A stretch of 64,000 bases of DNA from Amycolatopsis nalaikhensis. GTDB lineage: Bacteria; Actinomycetota; Actinomycetes; Mycobacteriales; Pseudonocardiaceae. The stretch spans positions 9,617,501 through 9,681,500 of the forward strand of contig NZ_CP127173.1 in NCBI RefSeq assembly GCF_030264295.1, read 5' to 3'. Both the position numbers and the translations under genes were made by a program. The notes below the pieces were generated by a model. It was not told where the DNA came from. It was given only the letters and a program-made list of their open reading frames with translations, and searched no databases. Below, in pieces: positions 52,853-60,389 of this stretch (position 1 is the first letter of the stretch; each line of letters opens with the position of its first letter).

Positions 52853-53473
52853 ATGACGGCATCCACTCCAGTCACCCGCCGCAAGCGCGACCCCGAGCGG
52901 CGCGAGCGGATCCTGACCGCCGCCGCCAAGCTCACCGCGCGGCGCGGGTTCCACGCGATCGGCATGGCCGACATCGGGGCGGAGGCCGGCATCGTGGGCT
53001 CCGGCGTCTACCGGCACTTCGAGAACAAGGACGCCATCCTGGTCGCGCTGCTCGACCGCGTGATGACCCGGCTGCAGGACGGCGCCGCGGCGATCCTCGC
53101 CGCCGGGCCGGACGACCGGGCCGTGCTGTCCGGGCTGATCAGGGACCACGTCCGGGTCGCGATCGAGGATCGCACGGTGCTCGCGGTCTACCACCGCGAG
53201 GTGCACAACCTGCCCGAGGACGAGCGGCGGCGGCTGCGGCGGCTGCAGCGCCACTACCTCGAGGACTGGGTCCACGTGCTCGCCCCGCTGCGGCCCGACC
53301 TCGCCGACGGCGAGCTCCGGCTGGCCGTGCACGCGGCGATCGGCGCGGTGCAGTCCACGCTCTTCTTCCGCAGCGGCCTGGCGCCCGAGCGGCTGGCGGA
53401 GCTGCTGGAGGAGATGGCGCACGCCTGCCTGGGCGTGACCTGCGCACCGACGTCGTCAGTGAATCGCGAATAA
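52853..53473 (+). CDS. TetR-family regulator of the acyl-CoA cluster
   Basis: A 206-residue TetR protein. The HTH is ILTAAAKLTARRGFHAIGMA, DIGAEAGIVGSGVYRHFENK, DAILVALLDRV. The C-terminal domain resembles TetR_C_33/KstR2-like acyl-CoA-sensing proteins (AVYHREVHNLPEDERRRLRR, VHAAIGAVQSTLFF). It is divergent from the Atu/Liu-like operon with a perfect operator between. A second, similar operator overlaps its own 3' end in front of the next ligase. An acyl-CoA intermediate is the probable inducer. Confidence 0.88.
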   Translation: MTASTPVTRRKRDPERRERILTAAAKLTARRGFHAIGMADIGAEAGIVGSGVYRHFENKDAILVALLDRVMTRLQDGAAAILAAGPDDRAVLSGLIRDHVRVAIEDRTVLAVYHREVHNLPEDERRRLRRLQRHYLEDWVHVLAPLRPDLADGELRLAVHAAIGAVQSTLFFRSGLAPERLAELLEEMAHACLGVTCAPTSSVNRE

Positions 53474-53477
53474 CTAT
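53456..53477. promoter_or_regulatory. TetR operator 2: TCAGTGA-N8-TAACTAT
   Basis: This imperfect inverted repeat has the same 7-8-7 layout as operator 1 and matches it at 6/7 and 5/7 arm positions. It overlaps the end of the TetR gene and lies 68 bp upstream of the second ligase, so the same repressor probably controls that gene too. Confidence 0.5.
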
Positions 53478-53544
53478 TTTCTTGCGTCGGTGACCTGGGT
53501 CACGGCATGCTGGTCGGCGGCAGCGACGGCGAAGGAGCCCCGGC

Positions 53545-55209
53545 ATGACCGCGACCGACCACACCGCAGCCCTGATCGACGTCGAGACGCTGCGCGGCCG
53601 CCGCGCCGTGCACCGCTGGGAGCGGACGTCGATCGGCGACGTCTTCGAGCGCCTCACCTGGAGCCGTCCGGACCAGGTGGCCCTCGCCTCGGCCGACGGC
53701 GCCCACGGTGAAGACCGGTTCGCCGCGGTCACCTACCGCCAGGCCGACGAGGCCGCCAACCAGCTCGCCCACGCACTGGCCGCGGCAGGCCTGTCCCCCG
53801 GCGACCGCGTGCTGCTGTTCTGCGAGAACACCGTCGAGGCGTTCCTGGCCAAGATCGGGATCGCCAAGGCGGGCATGGTCGCCGTCCCGCTGAACCCGGG
53901 TCTCGCACCCGACGTCCTCGCCCACCTCGTCCGGCTCACCGAACCACGGCTGGCGATCGTCGACGCGGAACTCTGGCCGCGGCTGGACGGTGTCGCGGAC
54001 CTGCGCGTGGGCGCCACGATCACGGTCGGCGGCGGCCCGGTCGCGGGCAGCCCGTCGTTCGGCGCGTTCCTCGAGGGGCACCCGGTCACCGAGCCCGACG
54101 TCGAGATCCACGGCGACGACATCTTCCAGCTGCTGTTCACCTCCGGCACGACCGCGCTGCCGAAAGGCGTGATGCTGTCCCACAGCTACGTCCACCTGGG
54201 CGGGCTGAACTTCGCGCTCTCGCTGACGCGCGGCCTGCGGCACGAGGCCGACCTGCGGGTCTGCACGTTCCTGCCGATGATCTACCACGTCGGTGACGCG
54301 CTGTTCACGTATTCGACGTTCTTCGCGGGCGGCACGCTCACCCTGGGCCGCCGTCCCGCACCCGGCCCGGTTGCCGCCGCGCTCGCCCGCTCCCGCGCGA
54401 CCGCGGTCTGGGCGGGTTCGCCCCAGTTCGTGGCGGCACTGGCCGACGAGCTGGACGCGCACCCGGAGCTGGACGTGACGTCGCTGACGGCGTTGGTCTA
54501 CGGCTGGGGCGCCCTGTCCCCCGCGCTGCTGCGACGACTCGAAGCCCGCACGGCGCCGGGGTTCGTCGCGGTCGGCATCTTCGGCCAGACGGAAGCCATC
54601 GCCTGCCACCGGTTCTGGCCGAGCGCGTGGCCGGAGGTGCACGCGCGCACGGCGCCCGCGATGAACTACGTCGGCGTGCCGAGCGGCCTGCTGGCGTCGG
54701 AGGTGGTCGACGAGCTGGGCGAGCCGGTCCGCGGCACCCCGGGCGAAGCGGTCTACCGGTCCCCGATCATGACGGCGGGCTACTACCGCGACGAGGCGGC
54801 GACGCGAGAGGCGTTCCGCGACGGGTGGTTCCACTCGGGCGACTCGGTGGTGGTCGACGAAGACGGCCTGCGCGTGATGGTCGACCGCTACAAGGACATC
54901 GTGAAGACGGGCGGCGAGAACGTCTCGAGCATGCGGGTGGAGGCGGTGCTGCACGAGCACCCGGCGGTCTTGCGAGCGGCGGTGATCGGGATCCCGCACG
55001 AGCACTGGGGCGAAGCGGTCACGGCGGTCGTCGTCCCGCGCCCGGGTGCCGACCCGGCGGAGGCCGAGCTGATCGCGTACTGCCGCGAACGCTTGGCGGG
55101 CTACGAAACCCCGAAGGCGGTGGTGTTCGCGGAAGCGCTTCCCGAGACCGTGGGCGGGAAGATCCTCAAGTACAAGCTCCGGGCCCGGCACCAGGACCTG
55201 TACGGCTAG
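53545..55209 (+). CDS. AMP-dependent acyl-CoA synthetase
   Basis: A 554-residue ANL-family ligase. The P-loop is LLFTSGTTALPKGVMLSH; then CTFLPMIYHVGDALFTYSTF, GIFGQTEAIACHRFWP, GWFHSGDSVVVDEDGL and VDRYKDIVKTGGENVSSMRVE; the C-terminal Lys motif is LPETVGGKILKYKLR. The conserved Ser/Thr before GGK is Val, a mild deviation. The ATG follows GAAGGAG. It lies downstream of the TetR gene behind its own operator, so it likely activates a substrate of the divergent acyl-CoA operon, perhaps with different chain preference. Confidence 0.9.
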   Translation: MTATDHTAALIDVETLRGRRAVHRWERTSIGDVFERLTWSRPDQVALASADGAHGEDRFAAVTYRQADEAANQLAHALAAAGLSPGDRVLLFCENTVEAFLAKIGIAKAGMVAVPLNPGLAPDVLAHLVRLTEPRLAIVDAELWPRLDGVADLRVGATITVGGGPVAGSPSFGAFLEGHPVTEPDVEIHGDDIFQLLFTSGTTALPKGVMLSHSYVHLGGLNFALSLTRGLRHEADLRVCTFLPMIYHVGDALFTYSTFFAGGTLTLGRRPAPGPVAAALARSRATAVWAGSPQFVAALADELDAHPELDVTSLTALVYGWGALSPALLRRLEARTAPGFVAVGIFGQTEAIACHRFWPSAWPEVHARTAPAMNYVGVPSGLLASEVVDELGEPVRGTPGEAVYRSPIMTAGYYRDEAATREAFRDGWFHSGDSVVVDEDGLRVMVDRYKDIVKTGGENVSSMRVEAVLHEHPAVLRAAVIGIPHEHWGEAVTAVVVPRPGADPAEAELIAYCRERLAGYETPKAVVFAEALPETVGGKILKYKLRARHQDLYG

Positions 55210-55334
55210 CCGCGCCCGGCCGGCCGCGGTCTTCGCGAAACTGATCCGGCTGGTCCTCATATGCCCGAAAACTCCCCGAGTCCGCGCCGCCTTGTCCAGT
55301 CTGTCGGGACTGCGACACCCGATAACCAGGGCGC

Positions 55335-56360
55335 ATGATCATGTCGGTCGTCAACCCCGCCGACCTCCGGGCGGCGCGCAGAAGGTGGACGAGGCCTGCA
55401 CCCATTTCGAAGGTCAACCAGGCCGCCGGCCTGCACGAGACGAACGAACTGCGCAGCGAAGCGGTCTTCACGCGGATCTCCGGCCTGCTCGACCAGAGTG
55501 GCGGTGAACCCCGCCTGCACGGCATGCTGAAAAGCCTCGCCGAAGCCGACACCGGCGATCCGAACGTGCCGGTCCCGATGTACGTCGACATCTGGAAAAT
55601 CGACATCGACGCGCCGAACGACAAGGAGTTCAGATCCGGCGAGCTGATCACCGCCCTGGATTGGAACGCCTATTCGATCCTCGCCGGCTCCGCTCGGAAG
55701 GACCCGAAACCGGAACTGGTGGTCGAGCAGTTCTTCCACCACGCCGACGTGCTGACCGGCCAGGACGTCGGCGCGGTCCCGCCGCACGCCGAAACCGTGC
55801 GCGAAGAGCTGGAAGTGATCTCCGGCGGCTGGGTCGAACGGGCGCTCGACCGGATCGAAGAGGCCCGGATCCGCCGGCCCCACCAGCGGGCCACCGACGA
55901 CGGCACGACCTTCAGGGTCTGGGCCGATCTCTTCGACCACTTCAACACCGACAGCGCGCTGTGGGAGGAGAGCTGGACCTCGGGCGGCGCCGCGCGGGAG
56001 CGGTTCGAAGACCTCAGGCGCTGGTACGACGGGAAGGGCATGCTCGACAACTACCGGCTGTCCGCGCTCGAGCAGCTGAGCAACTGCCTCGCGGGCTTCG
56101 CCGCGGTCATCCACGGCGCACGCTTCGACCTCGACAACCTCATGGGAGTCTGCGTCGACCGGGTCCGCGCCTGGAACAATGCTGTTGTCGAACGTCGCCG
56201 GAGCCGTCACCGCGGAGACCGGCCTCGACAAGGCCCTCATCGCCGTCGACGTCATCAACGGGATCACCGGGGAATTGAACCGCTCGAAGAAGATCGACAC
56301 GTCCGAGCAGTGCGGCTCCACGCGATCCGCGACTCGTTCCCCGCCGCTCCCACGTGGTGA
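55335..56360 (+). CDS. Hypothetical protein with two compensating frameshifts
   Basis: I do not recognise this family. The frame encodes an acidic, helix-rich, Trp-rich protein without a signal peptide (VPMYVDIWKIDIDAPNDKEF, ELITALDWNAYSILAGSARK, FRVWADLFDHFNTDSALWEE). Third-position G+C shows that coding shifts by one base near 56177 (an extra A in AACAATG). It then runs about 130 bp in another frame (MLLSNVAGAVTAETGLDKAL, then VINGITGELNRSKKIDTSEQ). It returns near 56310 by a missing base to end RLHAIRDSFPAAPTW. ATG at 55335 or 55341. A role with the following secreted protein is possible but not shown. Confidence 0.6.
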   Translation: MIMSVVNPADLRAARRRWTRPAPISKVNQAAGLHETNELRSEAVFTRISGLLDQSGGEPRLHGMLKSLAEADTGDPNVPVPMYVDIWKIDIDAPNDKEFRSGELITALDWNAYSILAGSARKDPKPELVVEQFFHHADVLTGQDVGAVPPHAETVREELEVISGGWVERALDRIEEARIRRPHQRATDDGTTFRVWADLFDHFNTDSALWEESWTSGGAARERFEDLRRWYDGKGMLDNYRLSALEQLSNCLAGFAAVIHGARFDLDNLMGVCVDRVRAWNNAVVERRRSRHRGDRPRQGPHRRRRHQRDHRGIEPLEEDRHVRAVRLHAIRDSFPAAPTW

Positions 56361-56485
56361 CGAACGGGCCCGCGGCCGCAGTTCGCCCGGCCGTTGCGCC
56401 GATCAGGTGACAGCCGTCGGTCTCCCTCAACCCAAGATCACCGTCGGCCGTGTCGGCTTCGCACGGTGACGGAAGGGGAGAAATC

Positions 56486-56890
56486 GTGAAAACGCGCGCT
56501 TTGGCACTGGCCGGGATGGTCGTCGCGGCCACTTCGGGACTCGTCGGCCCGGCGGTCGCCGGCACCACCGACACCGAGGTTGTCTGTTACGCCAACGCGT
56601 TGTGCAACCGCTCCACCGGCGGCGGCCAAACCGTCTCGACGGTCTACGCCTGGCGGCAGCTCAGCGAGACCGGCGCGACGGGGTTCTTCGAAGTCTTCGG
56701 CCCCAACGGGTTCAAGCGGACCGGGCCTACCGATCAGGAGGTCGACCACACCTTCGTCCTGAACCGGACCTTCCCGAACGGCTCACTGATCTGCGTGTCG
56801 TTCTGGCGGAAGAACGCGGACGGTTCCTTCACCAAGTTCAAGGGCGTGAACGGCAACGCCTGCACGTCCGTCCCCATCTTCGGCGCCTGA
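56486..56890 (+). CDS. Small secreted protein of unknown function
   Basis: A 134-residue exported protein. The signal peptide is residues 1-25 (RALALAGMVVAATSGLVGPA, then VAG). The mature part of about 108 residues has four cysteines likely forming two disulfides (VVCYANALCNRS, SLICVSFWRK, NACTSVP) and a beta-rich pattern (VSTVYAWRQL, GFFEVFGPNGFKRTGP). The GTG at 56486 follows GAAGGGGAG. Family not recognised; similar small disulfide-bonded proteins are common in Amycolatopsis-type secretomes. Confidence 0.75.
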   Translation: MKTRALALAGMVVAATSGLVGPAVAGTTDTEVVCYANALCNRSTGGGQTVSTVYAWRQLSETGATGFFEVFGPNGFKRTGPTDQEVDHTFVLNRTFPNGSLICVSFWRKNADGSFTKFKGVNGNACTSVPIFGA

Positions 56891-56914
56891 GGCCTCTGAG
56901 GCCTCTGAGGCCTC
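56888..56914. repeat. Three tandem copies of the 9-mer TGAGGCCTC
   Basis: Three exact head-to-tail copies; each contains the 8-bp palindrome GAGGCCTC. The first copy supplies the stop codon of the small secreted protein. It may be a slippage-prone repeat or a weak terminator. Confidence 0.8.
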
Positions 56915-56980
56915 GCTCCGGACCGTTGTGACCCGACGCACACCCGGTCACGCCGGAGTGCCCGCCGGTGTCCGGTGGGC

Positions 56981-57715
56981 ATGACGAACACAGAACAGAC
57001 CACCGTCCTGATCACCGGCGCCAACAAAGGACTCGGCCTCGAGGCGGCCCGCAGGCTCGCCGACCGCGGCTGGCGGGTCTTCCTGGGCTCGCGCGACAAA
57101 GCCCGAGGCCAGGAAGCAGCCGACAAGCTGGGCGCCGGCGTCGTCGCGGTGCCCTTGGACGTCACCTCCGACGAGTCGGTCGCCGAAGCGGCCCGGCTCG
57201 TCCGCGAGCACACCGACCGGCTGGACGTGCTCATCAACAACGCGGGCGCGCCGGGTGCCGCGGTCCCGCCCGCGGACGCCACCGCCGACGACCTCCACGT
57301 CGTGTACGACGTCAACGTCTACGGACCCGTCCGGGTCACGAACGCCTTCCTGCCGCTGCTGCAGGCCGCCGACAACCCGCGGGTGGTGATGGTTTCCAGC
57401 GGCGGCGGCTCGTTCGCGGTCATCACCGACCCGGCCCAGCCCGTCTCGAAGATGCACGAGCTGGCCTACAGCTCGTCGAAGGCCGCGCTGAACATGATCA
57501 CCGTCCGGTACGCCCAGGCCCTCCCGGGCATCAAGTTCAACGTCGCCACCCCCGGCGAGGTCGCCAACCACAAGTTCGCCGCCACCGACATGAACCGGCA
57601 CACCGGCCAGCTGACCGTCACCGAAGGCACCGACTCCATCCTCGAGCTGGCGACCCTCGACGCCGACGGGCCCACCGGGATCTTCATCGACCGGCTCGGC
57701 CCCGTCGGCTGGTAG
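56981..57715 (+). CDS. Short-chain dehydrogenase/reductase
   Basis: A 244-residue classical SDR. The cofactor motif is LITGANKGLGLEAARRLA, followed by RVFLGSRD (an Arg suggesting NADP). NNAG is present in VLINNAGAPGAAVP; the catalytic set is Ser in VVMVSSGGGSF and Tyr-x3-Lys in AYSSSKAALNMI. It resembles the carbonyl-reductase-like group of SDRs. The ATG at 56981 is chosen. Substrate unknown. Its stop codon overlaps the first of two regulatory repeats that precede the next operon. Confidence 0.88.
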   Translation: MTNTEQTTVLITGANKGLGLEAARRLADRGWRVFLGSRDKARGQEAADKLGAGVVAVPLDVTSDESVAEAARLVREHTDRLDVLINNAGAPGAAVPPADATADDLHVVYDVNVYGPVRVTNAFLPLLQAADNPRVVMVSSGGGSFAVITDPAQPVSKMHELAYSSSKAALNMITVRYAQALPGIKFNVATPGEVANHKFAATDMNRHTGQLTVTEGTDSILELATLDADGPTGIFIDRLGPVGW

Positions 57716-57758
57716 CAGATCCTCCACAGCAAGGCTTGATCACTGGAAGATCCTCCAT
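57714..57758. promoter_or_regulatory. Two copies of a 14-bp motif, candidate PucR sites
   Basis: TGGAAGATCCTCCA at 57745-57758 is a near palindrome (TGGA-n-GATC-n-TCCA). TAGCAGATCCTCCA at 57714-57727 matches it at 12 of 14 positions. The copies are spaced exactly 31 bp, about three helical turns, upstream of the DUF1989 gene. A related site, TGGAGCTTCCTCCA, lies at 61974 upstream of the permease gene. Confidence 0.6.
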
Positions 57759-57793
57759 CGCCCCATCAAGCCCGGCCCTGCTGAACTGGTCGC

Positions 57794-58402
57794 ATGAAGC
57801 CGACTTCGTGGATCACGCGGGTGGACGTGCCCGCCAGGCAGGGCCGGGCCGTCCGGGTCGGTGCCGGGCACCTCGTGCGGGTCAGCACGCCGAACGGGGC
57901 GCAGGTCGGTGACCTGTTCGCCTTCGTCTCCGCCGACCCCGCCGAACACCTGAGCGCCGCGCACACCCGAGGGCACGTCAACCGCCTCTTCCCGCGCGTG
58001 GGCGAACAGTTCGTCACCACCGGCAGGCGGCCGATCCTGACCCTCGTCGAGGACACCTCCCCCGGCCGCCACGACATGCTGATCGCCGCCTGCGATCCCG
58101 CCCGCTACCGGAACCTCGGCCACCGGGGACCGCACGCCTCGTGCGCGGAGAACCTGACGACGGCCGCGCGCGAAGCGGGCATCGAGATCACCACCGTTCC
58201 GCAACCGGTGAACGTCTTCATGGACGTCGCCCCGGACGCCGCCGGTGAGCTGGAATGGCGCTCCTCCCCCGCCGGTCCCGGGGCCGCCGTGACATTCCGG
58301 GCCGAGCTGGACTGCGTGGTCGTCGTGTCCGCGTGCCCGCAGGACCTCGTCGGCATCAACGGTCGCGAACCCGGCCCGCTGGCCCTCGAAATCCGCCACT
58401 GA
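57794..58402 (+). CDS. DUF1989 protein, urea-carboxylase-associated family
   Basis: A 202-residue protein of the DUF1989 (UrcA) family. Conserved stretches are VDVPARQGRAVRVGAGHLVR, GAQVGDLFAFVSAD, RLFPRVGEQFVTTGRRPILT, SPGRHDMLIAACDP and NLTTAAREAGI, then VPQPVNVFMDVAPDAAG. Cys and His residues (HDMLIAACD, HASCAEN) suggest a metal centre. Family members accompany nitrogen-compound degradation, but no reaction is firmly known. It is the first gene of a three-gene operon with the Old Yellow Enzyme and deacetylase-like genes. Confidence 0.82.
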   Translation: MKPTSWITRVDVPARQGRAVRVGAGHLVRVSTPNGAQVGDLFAFVSADPAEHLSAAHTRGHVNRLFPRVGEQFVTTGRRPILTLVEDTSPGRHDMLIAACDPARYRNLGHRGPHASCAENLTTAAREAGIEITTVPQPVNVFMDVAPDAAGELEWRSSPAGPGAAVTFRAELDCVVVVSACPQDLVGINGREPGPLALEIRH

Positions 58403-58418
58403 CCCGAAAGGCAGCTCG

Positions 58419-59537
58419 ATGAGCACGTCCCACCCCGCCCTCAGCCCCGTCCGCATCGGGAAGCACGAACTGTCCTCCCGGTACGCCGTCGCGCCGATGA
58501 CGCGCGTCTCGGCCACGCCCGACGGCGTCCCGACCCCGGAAATGGCCGAGTACTACGCCGAATTCGCCGCGGGCGGCTTCCCGCTGGTGATCACCGAAGG
58601 CGTCTACCCCGACGCCGCGCACAGCCAGGGCTACCTCAACCAGCCGGGCCTCGTCACCGCCGACCACGTCGACGGCTGGCGCGCGGTCACCGGCGCCGTG
58701 CACGCGGCGGGCGGGGTGATCATCGCCCAGCTCATGCACGCCGGTGCCCTTTCGCAGGGCAACCCGCACACGAGCGAGCGCATCGCCCCGTCCGCGGTGC
58801 GGCCGCGCGGCGAGATGATGCCCGAGTACGGGGGCCGCGGTCCGTGGCCGGTGCCGCGGGAGATGTCGGCGCGGGACATCGCCGACGTCGTCGCCGGGTT
58901 CGCCGCCGCCGCCCGCAACGCGGTCGCCGCGGGCTTCGACGGCGTCGAGGTGCACGCCGCCAACGGCTACCTGCTCGACCAGTTCATCACCGATTACACC
59001 AACCTGCGCACGGACTCCTACGGCGGCCCGATGCGCGACCGGGTCCGGCTCGCCGCCGAGGTCACGCACGCGATCAAAGCCGTGGTGCCCGCGGATTTCG
59101 TGGTCGGTGTCCGGCTCTCGCAGACCAAGGTCAACGACTTCACCTACCGCTGGCCGGACGGGGAACGCGACGCCGAAACCGTGTCCGCGGAGCTCGCCGC
59201 GAATGGAGCCGATTACCTGCACATCGCCAGCGAGGGCCGCAACTGGCTGGACACCGCGCGGCTGGCCGGCGGGCGCACGATCACCAGTGTCGCCCGGGTC
59301 GCCACCGGCCTGCCGGTGATCGCCAACGGCGGCATGCACGACGTCGTGCTCGCCGAACGCGTGCTCGGGGAAGGGCACGCGGACCTGCTGTCGGTCGCCC
59401 GGGCCGCGCTCGCCAACCCGGACCTGCCGCACCGGGTGGCCAAGGACGCCGAGCTGGACCGGTTCGACCACGGCATGCTGGACCCGGAAGTCACCTTGGC
59501 CAACGTGCGCCGGTGGCGGGAAGGCGAGCGCGGATGA
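58419..59537 (+). CDS. NADH:flavin oxidoreductase, Old Yellow Enzyme family
   Basis: A 372-residue FMN TIM-barrel enzyme. Motifs are SSRYAVAPMTRVSATPDGVP, VIIAQLMHAGALS, FDGVEVHAANGYLLDQFITD, TNLRTDSYGGPMRDRVR and VIANGGMHD. The active-site pair is H-A-A-N rather than HxxH. It would reduce an activated C=C bond or ring. It starts 16 bp after the DUF1989 gene and overlaps the deacetylase-like gene by four bases, so it acts in the same pathway. Confidence 0.9.
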   Translation: MSTSHPALSPVRIGKHELSSRYAVAPMTRVSATPDGVPTPEMAEYYAEFAAGGFPLVITEGVYPDAAHSQGYLNQPGLVTADHVDGWRAVTGAVHAAGGVIIAQLMHAGALSQGNPHTSERIAPSAVRPRGEMMPEYGGRGPWPVPREMSARDIADVVAGFAAAARNAVAAGFDGVEVHAANGYLLDQFITDYTNLRTDSYGGPMRDRVRLAAEVTHAIKAVVPADFVVGVRLSQTKVNDFTYRWPDGERDAETVSAELAANGADYLHIASEGRNWLDTARLAGGRTITSVARVATGLPVIANGGMHDVVLAERVLGEGHADLLSVARAALANPDLPHRVAKDAELDRFDHGMLDPEVTLANVRRWREGERG

Positions 59538-60389
59538 GCACGGACTCGTGGCTGGGTGGCGCCGCCGCCGTCGCCACCCTCACGTTCGACGTGGACGCGG
59601 AAAGCCCGGTCCTGGCGGCCGGGGCGCACTACGCCGGGCACCTGATGACGATGTCGCACCAGTCCTACGGCCCCGACGTCGGCGTGCCGCGGATCCTGGA
59701 CATGCTCGACGAGCTGGGCGTGCCCGCGACCTTCTTCGTCCCCGGCTGGGTCGCGCGGCACCGGCCGGGGCTCGCGGCGTCCATAGTGGAGCGTGGCCAC
59801 GAGGTCGCCCACCACTCCTACGCCCACCGCGCCCCGACGTCGATGAGCGACCAGGAGGAACGCGACGACTTCGCGCGCGCGATGGACGTCTTCGCCGCGC
59901 AGGGCATCGAGATCCAGGGCCACCGGGCGGCGTTGTGGGGCGCGCGGTGGCAGACCCCGGAGCTGGTCGCCGAGCACGGCCTGCGCTACGACTCCTCGCT
60001 GATGGCCGACGACCGGCCCTACCGGATCGCCACCGCGCGGGGCGAGATCGCCGAGCTGCCCGTGCACTGGTCGCTGGACGACTGGGAGCAGTACGCCTTC
60101 CTCCCCGAGCCGGCCATCGGCACCGTGATCGAGTCGCCGGCCAAGGTCCTGGAGCTTCTGGTGCGCCGAGCTGGACGGGATGCGGCACTACGGCTGCCTG
60201 TTCAACCTGTGCTGCCACCCGTTCCTCTCCGGCCGCCCCGGGCGGCTGCTGGCCCTGCGCCGGCTCGTGGAGCACGCACTGGAGTACGGCGACGTCACGT
60301 TCCTGCGCTGCCGTGACGTCGCGGCCGCCGCGCTCGCCGACCCGGCGCTCACCGCGCGGGCGCTGCCGGAGCCGCCGGTCTACCCGTAG
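59534..60389 (+). pseudogene. Polysaccharide-deacetylase-family hydrolase, one frameshift
   Basis: Removing one base gives a 284-residue NodB-homology protein. Motifs are TLTFDVDAES, which has the metal and catalytic aspartates, GVPATFFVPGWVARHRP, and HEVAHHSYAHRAPTSM, the HxxxH metal pair; then IQGHRAALWGARWQTPELVAEHG. The C-terminal part lies in another frame (LDGMRHYGCLFNLCCHPFLS). An extra T near 60155 (CTTCTGG for CTCTGG) explains the shift. Non-sugar members such as PuuE-type allantoinases hydrolyse cyclic amides, which fits this nitrogen-related operon. The gene may be intact in reality. Confidence 0.75.

Noticed and set aside
56179..56469. Separate small gene starting MLLSNVAG
   Set aside because: The reading matches a displaced piece of the upstream gene between two compensating indels; it has no ribosome site, and the last third has non-coding composition.
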